The translations under genes were made by a program, and so were the position numbers. DNA of 64,000 bases. Source: Effrenium voratum. Taxonomy: Eukaryota; Sar; Dinophyceae; Suessiales; Symbiodiniaceae. Under the pieces are notes generated by a model. It made no database searches. It was not told where the DNA came from and saw only the letters and a program-made list of their open reading frames with translations. Location of the stretch: NCBI GenBank assembly GCA_963377175.1, contig CAUJNA010003240.1, positions 146,501 to 210,500 on the forward strand. The letters run 5' to 3'. Below, in pieces: positions 20,652-31,270 of this stretch (position 1 is its first letter; each line of letters begins with the position of its first letter).

Positions 20652-23600
20652 GTGGCTCCAGTGGCTTCAGTAAGTCACGGGTCGGCAGTGGAGCTTGGCT
20701 GCACTGCCGATGAGCACTCTGGAGGACTTGCTCAGAAGCATGACAGTGACACGTGGCCCCTGTTTGCACCTCAGGAGAAGCTCGGCAAGGTCTATGAGAA
20801 AACCTTTGCAGAGATTCGCTCCTCACTGTCAGGAGACACCTATGCCAATGTCCATGACTGGATGCAGGCAGAGTACTTGGCGAACCCTGCCCAGCTGATG
20901 TCTGAGCTGAAGGAGCTGGAGGGTGAGTGCCGGCAGATACTTGGGCTCCCAGGCTCCAGCAACATCCAGAGCACAGTCCCTGACTCCTTGGTGACTGACC
21001 AAGATGTACCCCGACGCTTCAAGTTGGCCCTGTGGCAGTTTGGCTTCCTGGCTGACAGCCAGCTCAAGGGGCCTGTCCAGTCATACGCAGTGTCCCTCAC
21101 CTGCACCCAGTGGCTGTCTTGTGTGCTGAGTTTGTGAGTGCACAGTGACATCTATTTTGTGGCCAGCCAGGCGAGACAACTTGCAGAAGCTGATGGTGTT
21201 CAAGAGAGGCAATGAAACGCATCGATATCCATTGGAAGTGCTCTTCCAGTTTCCGTGCAGCCTCAATCCAGCACCAGCTGGTCCAGGCTCACTCCTCAGC
21301 TGTTGTGCCATCAGCCAATTCCCCACATGGCAGTGCCAGAGTTGAGCCATTGCTGAGGCTCAGAAGTGCAGCCATTCACGGTGGCACTGGCCATCGGATC
21401 TGCTACAGTCATGAGCTGCTTTCTGTTCGCAATCTTCAGCAAAAGGCTCGACATTCTCGCAGAGCACATCACGGACGAAGAACTGCAAAGGGAGTTGGCC
21501 TTGCGCCTGATGAAGACCCTTGTGCTCCACACGACGAGCTCTGGAGATGACAATCCCGACAGAAGAATGCTTCAAAGCCTGGGGGAGAAGCGTGCAGCTG
21601 CGCAGCGCACGCATCCGAGCCCCTTCCAGCACTGGTACGTCTACCAAAAAATCCTCAGCAAGCAAGTCAACCCACGTGGGCCGGGGCCTTGGGCCCAGTC
21701 AAAGCTTGCACGCACTTGCTTCCTGTGAGTCAGGTCTAGGGAGCAGCGCCTGCGCGACCTCATCCGTGAGCAGAACGCATCCGCGGTGTCAAAAGCTCGA
21801 GTGGGCACAGAGGAGATGTCAGTGATGATATTCCTGGACAGTGCAGGCCCTGAGACCAGGAAAATCATTGCGGCAGCCCACCAGAGCGAGGCGCCGCAGT
21901 TCACGGCGTTCCCGTTGTCGCTTCTCACCAAGGACTTCTTGCACCCGTATTACCCGAATCCAGTGCAACTTGGCACAGCCCAGGCCAGCGGCACTCTCCC
22001 AGTGGCTCCAGTGGCTCCAGTGGGTCTAGAGGCTCCAAAGTAGCCTTCCATCTTGACTTTTGACACCGACTCAGGAAGAAAGAGGAGAACCCGGTCTGGC
22101 ATGCGATCCACGGCCATTCCTGGGAGAAGGTCGAGTGGTGGGCCCGAAGGGTCTATGGCAAATGGGAGCATAAGATCTCCCAAGTGATCCAGGCTGGGCA
22201 GGTTCCAGCCGTCAAGAGCTCGACAGGCTGCGCGCCCTTCCGAGATTCCGGCAAAGAACTGGAAATCTACTGCATGGCCCAGCTCATGCAGCACTACAAC
22301 CACGCCTTCGTGAAGATGTTGCCACAGGACCGCTACAAAGAGCTCATGACCATGTGGAACAGTGGCCTGGTGGACTCGAAGGTCATGCCCGCCATCATGG
22401 CGAAGCGCAAGGAATTTGAGCCGAGGGATCTCGCCTTCCTTGCCCTGCAAGACGATCGAGCTCCCCGCAACTTCCTCAATCCAGCAGGGACTGCTGAAAA
22501 GCAGGACCAGGGGGGCTCAAGCAGGGATCCACAGCTTGGCTTCAGTGCTGGGCAAATAAGCACCCTACTTTAGGGAGCACCCCCCCACTTTAGGGAACTC
22601 ACCCCCCTTCTCAGGAAGCTCTCAAGCGCCTGGTCAAGCAGCTCCAGCATGAGCAGCGCGCCTGGCGGGTGTACTTGCAGAAGGCAAAGGCCTCCGACGA
22701 CATGCAGAGGGGCGACTGGAACGTCCAGGTGGCGAGGCAGCAGGAGCGCCTTGAGGAGGCCTGGCAGAGCCTCAGCAGTGCCTGGTGTGTCACGACAGCC
22801 GCCAAGGACACTGCTGTCCGGGAAATTGATGTCATGACTTAACTTGTTGCCTTGCTGTCCTTGAGCTAGCTGTTTTGGCATGCAGGACCTCAGCACAGCC
22901 ATGCCACACGTCGCTGCCCACCGGCACATGCTGGCAGATGCGGCAGATGCTGTCCAGGTCCATCAAGTGGTTCAAGTGTTCGAGTGGAACATTCCAAAGG
23001 CAGGTGGGGAAGCCTCCAAGAAGGCGGAAGAAGCTGCAAAGGCCATCGCCCTCTCATGCAGCACTGACCCGCAGATGGCTATTCACATAGTGCCCCCTGC
23101 TTGCACTGTTGTGCTAGGCTTCAGTCATATATACTTGAACCAGTAGTGGACCTTGCCATGAAACCCGCGCGTGCCGAGGATCCCGCCTTGCCAGCCATGC
23201 TACGGGAAGATGGACAGCTCAGGAGACGAAAGGGTGGAGAGCACAGCCAGGCATGTGGAGCTGTGGCTGGATCAACTTTCAAAGCCTGAGCACAAGCTCC
23301 TCATCCGCAAGGTGAGGGTGACCTGGAGCGCGGAGACATTTTACAGCCCAGAGCGGGAGCTTGCCTGGGAAGCATGGATCACACTGTCATCCACGACCAG
23401 GGTGCCCAACAAAGCCAGCTCCTTCAATCACGTGCTGGGCAACAGCCCACTTCTGAAGCGCGGTGCTTTTCCAGTTTTCATCAACGCCATGGCTCGGAAG
23501 GACTTCCGCAACTGGAAGGTGCCGCTGGGCTTCGATGGTGCTGGAGGCTCCAACAACGCCTTGTCCATTGAGCAGCTGCAGTGGTTCAGCGGCTCTGAGC

Positions 23601-24879
23601 TCCACTCACAGTTTTTGCGCCACCTCTTCATGGGCTCCAGCTTGGGGAAGCAGAGCCGGGTTCAGGTCATCGACATGTTTCTTCTCGACGACCAGCCTGG
23701 AACAAGTGTGGTGGACTTGAACTGCCTCAGCGACCGCGGGCTTCCTCAAGTCGGGTACTGTGGAATAGTGTGGATCCAAGAGAAAGCACTTGTGAGGCAG
23801 GGGCTTGGTGTCCAAAAATGTTTCTGGGAGGCCTTCCACCTCCAAGTGCCTAGAGCCTTCAGGAATGTCATCCTGGAGAATGTCACCACATCCCTCTCTA
23901 ACATGTACAAGGAAAAGCTCCGACAGAAGACGCTGCTCTTGGAGACGGGGGTCGTCGTCCCGGAGGTTGGCCAGGGGGCGGGCGCACAGCACACAAAGCC
24001 TGAGTATGACCCCAAGGACTTTGAGCTGTGCTGGCCAAGGGCAAATCAGGAGCTTCCACTTCGGCAGACCACTGTGGATCAGGCAGAGAAGCTCAATGGC
24101 ATCTCCATCACAGACTCCAGTGGTCAAGGGATCCAGTGGTCCAGCCTTCAAAAGGCCCACAACGACGAGTTCTGCCCCAGCGGTGAGGCCTACAACCCTG
24201 CCAGCAACAAGAGGAGCCCAGAGTGCAGCACCGAGGAGCTGCAGAAGCAGACCAAGCCTGCAGTGAATCTCCAGCCAGCTCAGCCTCCAGATGGCCTGCT
24301 GAGCACTGGAGTTGCCACGGACGACTTCCAGCTGATCTTGGCACCTGACGGCTCTCTTTACGTCAAAGCCCTCAAAGACTCCTGCCTGGAAAGCAGTGCA
24401 GCACTGTTCCTGTGCAAAGGCACGTACAAAACTGGAGCAACCGCCAAGGCAGAGAAGGGCAAGCCTGGCTCCGCCTTCATTCCCTCCGAGATGAGCCAGG
24501 ACACCTTGCGGCACCCGCTGTCCGAACGGTGCTCCTCCCAGTTTTCCAGTGCCTCTTGGAGCTGCCTTGCAATGGTTTGCCGGCGCGCGTCTTCAGGTCG
24601 GTCAAGCACAAGGTCTTCGAGGTCGAGGGCAAGTTCAAGGTAGCCGCCACAGATGATGTCATCTACCAGCTGGATGTGAGCCGCAAAGATATGGACCCAA
24701 AGGCAGTGATTGCAAAGGAAGCACTGTCCAGCTACGTTGACTATAGCAAGCTCACCCATCTCAAGGCAATCCAGCGGGTGAAGTATGATGAGAGTGGTAA
24801 GGCGCTCAAGCAAGGCATTCCCGCTGTTCACGCATCCCAGTCAATTCGTCTCAAAAAGGACGAAGTGTATAAGATGTAG
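20652..24879 (+). CDS. Long unrecognised multi-exon gene
   Basis: A chain of protein-like exons in changing frames. The segment 20652-21137 contains EKTFAEIRSSLSGDTYANVH. The segment 21366-21728 contains FLFAIFSKRLDILAEHITDE. The segment 21745-22043 contains MSVMIFLDSAGPETRK. The segment 22070-22573 contains ELMTMWNSGLVDSKVMPAIM. The segment 22600-22838 is a Gln/Arg-rich helix-forming part. The segment 22880-23100 follows, then a 490-codon exon at 23171-24643 with NWKVPLGFDGAGGSNNALS and LDDQPGTSVVDLN, and last 24570-24879 with VSRKDMDPKAVIAKEALSSY. The order and spacing argue for one gene, perhaps over 1,200 residues. No domain is recognised. Copy 2 is at 53887-58117. Its frames are kept, and near 21020/54257 it shows a complex in-frame difference. 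Confidence 0.5.
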
Positions 24880-24960
24880 GGGCTCTAGTGCCTCTAGTGG
24901 CTACAGTGGCCACTCAGTTTTGCTTCAGCTCAGAGGGCGGGCAAGGCCCTAACAAAGCAC

Positions 24961-25392
24961 GTGACCATGGTGAAAAAGATAGCTGACCACCAGGGCTCGA
25001 CTTGTTTGAGGCAAGTGTTGTTTATGCTGCATTGCCCGCAGCCTTGGCTCTTGAATTTCAAGAAGCTCGAGAAAACACCCTTAGGCCCCGGCTCTAGTCT
25101 CGCCATGATGATGTCCTTCTCCATCGCTCCAAAGCCAGACCTGTCGTTCTTGGAGCACTCCTCGCAGGACATATATGGAGAGTTGACACAGCGGGAGCAA
25201 AGGGCAGCTGATCAAGTTGCCCGTTCCCTGCAGTGCCCAGAGCCTGAAAATCTGCATCCAATCCGGAAAAGGCCAAGGGCAGTCCGCAAAAGGCCAAGGG
25301 CAAGGGCAAAGCCAAGGGTCAAGCCAAGCCCCAAGCCAAGTCCAGTGGGAAGACTGCTGCCCCAGTGCAAAAAAAGCCCAGCAAGGCTTTGA
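24961..25392 (+). pseudogene. Lysine-rich small protein, frameshifted in this copy
   Basis: The N-terminal part (MVKKIADHQGSTCL; SFLEHSSQDIYGELTQREQR) is shared with copy 2 (58199-58648). There the C-terminus is a clean Lys/Ala/Pro tail (KAKGKGKAKGQAK, KKPAKSS) like that of histone-H1-type or other nucleic-acid-binding proteins. Here a 2-nt insertion near 25248 (GAAAATCTG against GAATCTG) shifts the frame into an Arg/Pro-rich reading. Copy 2 also lacks 6 nt near 25041, in frame. The true start is unsure and it may be a terminal exon of the preceding gene. Confidence 0.4.
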
Positions 25393-25786
25393 TGAAAAAG
25401 CCTGCCAAGTCTTCCTAGAGCTAGCTCAATGCAGCTTTCAGCTGGACTCGCTGTTTTTTTCAGGAAATCATGGCTTGCTTCAGGAATCAGTTGCTTCAGG
25501 AAATCACTTGGCTACAGTGGGTCCAGTGGCTCTAGCTGGACAAGAGTAGAAAGGGCCCTGCGCGGGGATTGAAAAAATCTACAGGCAGCCCGTGTACGCT
25601 TTTATGTTGCCGGTGCAGTGCAGCAGTTCTGAGTGCCACAATTTCAGCACATTGCTCTGAGGCTTGCGGCGCCATGACTTTTGACATGTCGCCGGTGGCT
25701 TGGAGTGAGACTGCTGCACTGTGGCAGCTTAGCACTGCATGGGCAGCAAATCAAGATTACTGAACTACTTGACATACAGGATCCAC

Positions 25787-26691
25787 TCAAAGCTTCTTGA
25801 CTTTGATCTCGACGCATAGCCGGCGAACCGTCTCAGGTGCAAGGCACGCCTTCACTCGCAGGACTTTGCTCACCTTCGTGGCAAGAGGCCGCCATCCAAA
25901 CTCACCCTTGTCGCGCTGCGCCTTGAGTTTCTTCACCTGCTTGATGCTGGCCTGGGACGGCTTGAGCTTCTGAATCACACTTTTGCAGCCGTTCACCTGA
26001 AGGGAAATCCAGCCGCAACAATGTGTTATTGCCACTTTACTTCCCTCTTCTAAACATGGTTTTGGAGCTTGCCCGCCTTGGGGCTCCCCTTCTGTGTGAT
26101 TTCCTTGGTGGTTTTTACCTTGTTAGCCAAGCCCTGGGACAGGTGATACACCACCATGTCTTTGTTGAACTCTTGAGCTGCGCAGTGCACCTTCCTGATG
26201 AACGACTGGGCCGGCGTAGGGCTGTGAGTGAACAAATCCGGTATGTCACTGCACACAATTTCCACATTGTGCTTCCGGCTCGCCTGCCAGGCCTGCTCTG
26301 CAGCAATCTGCGAGCGCGCCAAGGCACGGGCAGACTCAAGAAATATCTTGACCTTGTCAGCGCAGCCCTTGAGCATGGGGTGTGTGCGCTCAACTAGGCT
26401 CTTCAGGGCAGCACGCTGGTCATAGGGAAGGCTCCCACTCACCACTTCTGACAGCTTGACTTTCAAGGGCGTTGAGTCCCTTTGCGCTGCCTGTTTGGCC
26501 GCTGATGTTTGACGCTTGATCGAGCCTGCTAGCTTCTTTCCGTCACTGCTTGTCCGTGTGTAAAGAACCCCAACCGTCTTTGCACTGGATGTTGAGGACT
26601 TTGATGAGGGCTTTTGCGTCACCTTGGTCGGCTTTGGGCAGCGGCCTGAAGATGCTGAGGAGCTCGATGGCTTCCGCACCACTCGTGCCAT
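25787..26691 (-). CDS. Serine recombinase (resolvase/invertase type), spliced
   Basis: Exon 1 is 26691-26056 and exon 2 is 25996-25787, with a 59-bp GT-AG intron (26055-25997); the product is 281 residues. After a Ser/Lys-rich leader (1-38) comes a resolvase catalytic domain: VLYTRTSSD with Arg46 and the predicted nucleophile Ser48, SIKRQ (57-61), SGS..DQRAAL (85-96), ESARALARS (119-127) carrying the paired arginines, then SDIPDLFTHSPTPAQ and QEFNKDM with the conserved Glu174. Exon 2 supplies a helix-turn-helix-like tail (FGWRPLATKVSKV, LAPETVRRL). Length and order fit bacterial site-specific serine recombinases of the ASRFARD subgroup. The intron and long leader point to a nuclear, domesticated or mobile eukaryotic gene. 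Copy 2 differs in the coding region by one synonymous change (GCC/GCA near 26209). Confidence 0.75.
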
Positions 26692-26714
26692 CAGCTCAGT
26701 GCAGTGACTAGATT

Positions 26715-26750
26715 ACTAGACAGGGGGGAGCCACTAGATCCACTAGAAGT
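26715..26750. repeat. CAGTGG-type nonamers
   Basis: CCACTAGATCCACTAGAAGTGG, the reverse-strand form of the unit, just upstream of the recombinase start. Confidence 0.6.
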
Positions 26751-26999
26751 GGCCACAGTCAGGCACGCACAGCACAGCTGTCTCACAATGCAGCCGTCTT
26801 TAATACCAAAGTTTTTGAGACACTCTCTTCTTTTGTGAGACACCCCCCCCCTTTCTGAGACACCAGCTTGACAAGCACCTCATGCATCGGTCCTGTAGCC
26901 TGTGCTCTGCAGACGAGTCCTTGCACGGGCAGCCGGAGCCTATGAGGTGGACACAGAAGGCGCTCTGTGCATGTAGAATAAGCACTGTGCACACTGTGG

Positions 27000-28075
27000 C
27001 TCATAGGTGTCTCATATGTCTCTCACAGCTTCTCATGCTTCTCAGATTTTCTCATAGTTTCTCATACTTCTCATATTTTCTCATATGTCTAATGTTTCTC
27101 ATAGTTTCTCATAGTTTCTCATAGTTTCTCATATTTTCTCATATTTCTCATACTTATCATATGTTCTCATATGTTCTCATAGATTCTCATAGTTTTTATC
27201 ATATGTTCTCATAGTTTCTCATATTTCTCATACTTTCCCATATGTCTCATAGGTTTATCACGTTTCTCATAGTTCCTAGCATTTACTTCTGGCAAGGTCT
27301 CATATGTTCTCATAGTTTATCATGCATTTCCCACATGTTCTCATATTTTCTCATAGGTGCTCAGGAGGGAAATGTGACAAGACATGCAAGTATAGGAAGT
27401 TGCACTTCCCATGTTTGCATCTCTTGGCAGGTTTCCCATTATGAGCTCATCAGTGCAATGGTAAAGTCCACTGATGGCAAGTAACCATGTGTGCGTGTGT
27501 CCAAATAGAAACTGTCGAGTGAGAAGTGTGTGAAGAACACATTGCAAGCCAACAAGGGGCATCAAGGAGCCACATGATACATCCATGCTTATCATGTGTG
27601 AGTGTGTCCCAGACAGCTCCTGCATATGTTCTCCGGCATTCCCCAATTGTCTTTCCCACGTGTTCTGGCATGCCTCTCATGCTCCCCCGTTTCCCCATTT
27701 CAAACGCAGTTACATTTCTCAGATGTCTCATATACTTGTCGCATATGTGCTTCATACTTGTCTCATATGTTTCTCACATGCTTCTCATATGTTCAAAATG
27801 TTCATGCGTGTCATATGAGACAAGTATGATCATATATGTTTGCATATGTTCCTCATATGGTGTGCATATTAGTATGTTATCATGTTTGCTCACACCTTTA
27901 TCATATTTTCTCAAGTACAGGTCACATAAAGCTATGAGAACACTTGGGAATCTTGAGACATGTGTGTCTTCACAAGTGTCTCACAGGTTTCTTATAGCTT
28001 CTCAGTTCTAGCATGTGAATTTTCTCATACGATTGTCATACTTTTCTCATATGTATCCCATATGTGCCTTTCATG
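27000..28075. repeat. TCTCATA array
   Basis: A third TCTCATA array (dense at 27000-27360, looser at 27700-28075) with a hairpin at 27359-27446 and a smaller 9-bp stem (27571-27579 with 27590-27598, CACATGATA/TATCATGTG). No TATGAGA arm follows, unlike blocks L and R. Confidence 0.8.
27359..27446. other. 88-nt conserved hairpin (copy 3)
   Basis: As 5410-5497, but with GGGAAAT in place of GGGAAAC. The change turns a C-G pair into a permitted T-G wobble, so the fold is kept. Confidence 0.75.
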
Positions 28076-28129
28076 CAGAGATCATGCAAGCATCAATGCG
28101 TGCAAACATCAGAGTGCACAAGGTCCAAA

Positions 28130-28670
28130 TGGGTGAGTGTAAGCAAGCTTTAGGAAAATGAAGGCCCCAACAAAAGGCAAACACCCAAGCAGTGCCACGC
28201 AGGGTGCCTGTAATGGCTGCAAGGCAATGTGGCTGCACATGCAAGTTGCTACACTAGCTGCTACACCAGCTGGGTGAGAAGACATTGATTGCTGTAATTA
28301 TAAGGGCTGCACTGAACCCTCATTGGCCAGTTATGGGCCACACACTTGGCCCCAGGCATGGCCAATGATGGTCCAACAGTCCTCAGGCGGCTGTCAGTCA
28401 GAGCGATCATGCGTGATGCACATGTGGCTTGCTCTTTGCGGGCACTGAGTACTGGATGGGCTTGTCAGTGTGGCCAAAGCAAGCATGCTGCAGGTGTGAG
28501 ATGCATGACATGCTCTGGCTGAGGCCCTAGCATAGTGCGAGGGCTGCCTGGCAGGCACCAGTGCGACGGATTGTGCATGCCATGAATGATCAGCAGGCTG
28601 AAGCCGGGCATTGCACTTTTCCCCCTCTGCCACATCCATGGGCCCTTGAGACCACCAGACCCACTCTAGC
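28130..28670. other. Intergenic, nothing recognised
   Basis: The open frames are short and low quality. GGCCA/TGGCC-rich palindromic words occur at 28321-28375. No gene, RNA or element is supported. Confidence 0.5.
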
Positions 28671-29148
28671 CACTAGAAGGCTGGAGTGCAGCACTGGATC
28701 CTACTTGATCCCATAGCCTTCACGCCTGCCACGTCTGTGAGACGAGCTGTCTCACATCTTGGGAAGGTGTGAGGTAGTGCCTTAGTGCGCAAGGATGGTG
28801 GCAAGGATGCGTGACGTGCGAAATGTATTTGAAGAATGTGCATGCTGTACTGTAAGCCAGGAAGCTGGGTGCAGTCACGGCACCAGCCTTTGCAGCCAGT
28901 CCACGACCGCTCTGCCAGGTGCTGCAGCTCCACCTCATAGAGCTGGCCTCAGGCTGACACATCTATGCAAACGTGCCAAGCGCCAAGCCAACATGCAAAT
29001 TGCACTGAGCTGCTTTTCAGCAGCCAGTGGACAATGATTGCTGCAGCAACGCTCCGGTGTCTACCAGCACTGCAGGCAAAGCAGAGGCTGAAGGTCTGTG
29101 GCGTCTTGATCGCCTTGAGCCACTGGAGCCAGCAAAAAAGCCCCCTCC

Positions 29149-29917
29149 TCAGTTAGCGCCAAGTAAGTTTGACAAAGGTTCGTCTGACTGAAACCCGCGC
29201 CAGCAAGCTCTGAAGCCAGGGGGCAGCATGACAGCAAACTTGGGATGCTGGGCAATCCTCAGCTGAATGACGGGGTTCGTGCCCATGTGCCTGGTGTCCC
29301 TCGCCGGATCGTGGAAGGCATGCAGCGGGATCACCAGATCAAACATGGCATAGGTCTTCTTGTTTGAGAGCTGAGCTAGACCAGCTGAATAGACCTGCGC
29401 ATCAGGGATTTGGCGGCCACACTCACCCCGCAGAGCAATATGCTTATTTTCTGGACCCCCCAGCCTTGACTTTGTGTGGCTTTGGCATGGGCTTGGGCTG
29501 GGGTCTTATCTTTGGTGCTGCCCTTGAAGTGGCATCATCATCATCATCATCACTGCCTGGATCAACTAGATCCACTGGATCTGGGGTGGCTGGATCCTCC
29601 ACTAGGTCGGCTGGATGCTCTGGATCCACTGGATCCTCTGCGTCGCAGTCACTGACTAGGTCCACTTCCACTAAATCTGTTGGATCTGGGGTGGCTGGAT
29701 CTGGATCCTCTGGCTCTGGGGTGGCTGGATCCTGTGGATGGAAGTCCCTGACTGTGTCCGCTAGATCCACTGGATCCACTAGATCCTTGGTTGGAAGCAC
29801 TGGGGCGGAGGCTGGCTCAATTGGACTGTTCTCTTGCTCAAAAGCCTCCATCACCTCTCTCCGGTTCTCCTCCAACCACTCCTGGAGCTGCCTGTGGATG
29901 ACTTCTTCCTCAGCCAT
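29149..29917 (-). CDS. Acidic DP-repeat protein, at least two exons
   Basis: Exon 1 runs from ATG 29917 down to about 29444. It begins with a charged helix (VIHRQLQEWLEENRREVMEAF), then an Asp/Pro/Glu-rich tract (DPVDLAD, DPATPEPEDPDPATPDPTD) coded by CAGTGG-type nonamers, a DDDDDD run and a basic end (KPHKVKAG). A second exon, about 29385-29149, reads VYSAGLAQLSNKKTYAMFDL and continues FDLVIPLHAFHDPARDTRHM to a stop, after a probable GTGAG...CGCAG intron. Further exons may follow at about 28950-28860. I recognise no domain. Copy 2 is at 62379-63147. Confidence 0.5.
29555..29790. repeat. CAGTGG-type nonamers forming much of an exon
   Basis: Units such as TCTGGATCCACTGGATCC recur through this tract. 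On the minus strand they encode the DPVDP/DPATP repeat of the acidic protein. Confidence 0.8.
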
Positions 29918-29934
29918 AGGACAGGGTTTGAGTG

Positions 29935-30414
29935 TCAGGCAAGGAGGGCTGGCTCAAAAGTCAACAGCCCCTGTCGCCAGGTGACAGCTTGAAGTCGCCC
30001 AGCTGGTACTGGCTTCAGCAGCACCGGGATAAAGTCAGGCGTCACCCTCACCGGCAGGCGTCCTTCGGGCAACCCACAGGGGAGACTGCAAAGCACAAAG
30101 GGCGCCCTGTATGTAACAGAATCACACACTAGCCAAGCCTTGGGTGCAGTTTGGGCAGGACAAGGGCAGGGTCCTGGCTCACAGGGAGGCTCAACGTTCT
30201 CCCGCTGCGCCAGCTCTCGGTACTCCGCCAGGCACTCCAAGGAGATTCTCCCCGGCAAAAGGCAAACAACCATGGCTGTCGGAAGGGGGGTAGATGTGCT
30301 GAGCTGCTGTGCCTGCTGAGTGCCTGCTGTTTGCTGATGAGTGCCTTGCAGAAAAAAAGAGCTGCTGCAGCATGGGCCAAATAGCAGGCAATTTAGTTGC
30401 AGGCTGCACCTCAA
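29935..30414 (-). CDS. Possible 5' exons of the acidic protein gene
   Basis: Two protein-like segments, MVVCLLPGRISLECLAEYRE and RLPVRVTPDFIPVLLKPVPAG, are separated by a stretch with a good donor (CCT|GTGAGCC) and acceptor (CTTTGCAG|TC) on the minus strand. They sit just upstream of the acidic protein and may belong to it, though the frames differ and another intron would be needed. Unrecognised. Confidence 0.35.
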   Translation of the reverse strand: MRCSLQLNCLLFGPCCSSSFFLQGTHQQTAGTQQAQQLSTSTPLPTAMVVCLLPGRISLECLAEYRELAQRENVEPPCEPGPCPCPAQTAPKAWLVCDSVTYRAPFVLCSLPCGLPEGRLPVRVTPDFIPVLLKPVPAGRLQAVTWRQGLLTFEPALLA

Positions 30415-30554
30415 CTCTCTTCAAGTGCGCATGCTATCATGCACTAGACCTGCATGCTGCCCACCCCAGCCTCTCAGAACATCTCGCTGTGCTCCTCAGC
30501 TATGCCTTGGAAAGCGGAACCGATGCGCACAGGGAAGGGCCGCTGCCATATAAG

Positions 30555-30640
30555 GGAAAAGTGAGAAGAAATGCAAGTGTGAGATGCTACACTTCCCATA
30601 GTTGCATCTCTTGTCAGGTCCCCTCATGAGCTTTGCAGTG
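30555..30640. other. Diverged copy of the conserved hairpin
   Basis: It shares ATGCAAGTGTGAG, ACTTCCCATAGTTGCATCTC and the outer GGGA/TCCC with the hairpin family. About 8 of 37 core positions differ. Some changes improve pairing and others break it, so conservation of structure is not proven for this copy. Confidence 0.5.
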
Positions 30641-30839
30641 CAGTGCAAACACTGTGTTCAATAGTGACACTGTCAAGTGAGAAGTACGTGATGAACATAT
30701 CGCAAGCCAAAGGGGGGCATAAAGCAGCCACACGATATGCATGCTTATCTCATGCATGCACTGCTCCTCATAATGTCTCGCACTTATGCAACGTGCTCTG
30801 ACAGGCACCTCATGTCCCCCGCACTTTTGTATGTGTCTA

Positions 30840-31270
30840 ACACATGTACATGTCTCTCATATGTCTGTCATAGTTTCTCATATTGTTCATATGTCTCATA
30901 GTTTATCATATTTATCACAGTTTCTCATATTTCTCATATTGTATCATATTTTCTCATACATTCCATAGTTTCTCATAGTTTCTCATATTTCTCATAGTTT
31001 CTCATATTTTCTCATATTTCTCATAGCTTCTCATATTTTCTCAGATTTATCATAAGTTCTCATACTTCTCATAGTTTCTCATATTTCTCATATTTCTCAC
31101 AGTTTGTCATATTTTCTCATGCGCGTCTCATAGTTGCTATCATATGTTTCTCAGATGTGTCTCATGCGTCTCTCATATGTGTCATCAAATATGCTACATA
31201 CTTTCTCACACATTTCTCATACTTTTGCATATGTTACCCACACGTTCTCACACGTGTCTGACATGTCTGT
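30840..31270. repeat. TCTCATA array
   Basis: A fourth array in the same orientation, with TCTCATATTT and TTCTCATAG units. It lies beyond the part of the repeat seen in copy 2, which ends with the window. Confidence 0.8.

Larger units (their letters stand above)
12523..30770. repeat. Large direct repeat, copy 1
   Basis: This 18.2-kb block recurs in the same orientation at 45800-64000. The offset drifts from 33277 to 33230 because of short indels. Most of 22-30.7 kb differs only at scattered single bases, while 14.2-21.1 kb carries most of the indels. Both ends of the alignment are artificial: one is the scaffold gap, the other the window end. The true repeat may therefore be longer. Confidence 0.95.

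Noticed and set aside
22565..22605. Two TTTAGGG words as an internal telomere
   Set aside because: Only two isolated copies separated by a C-run; too few for a telomeric tract.
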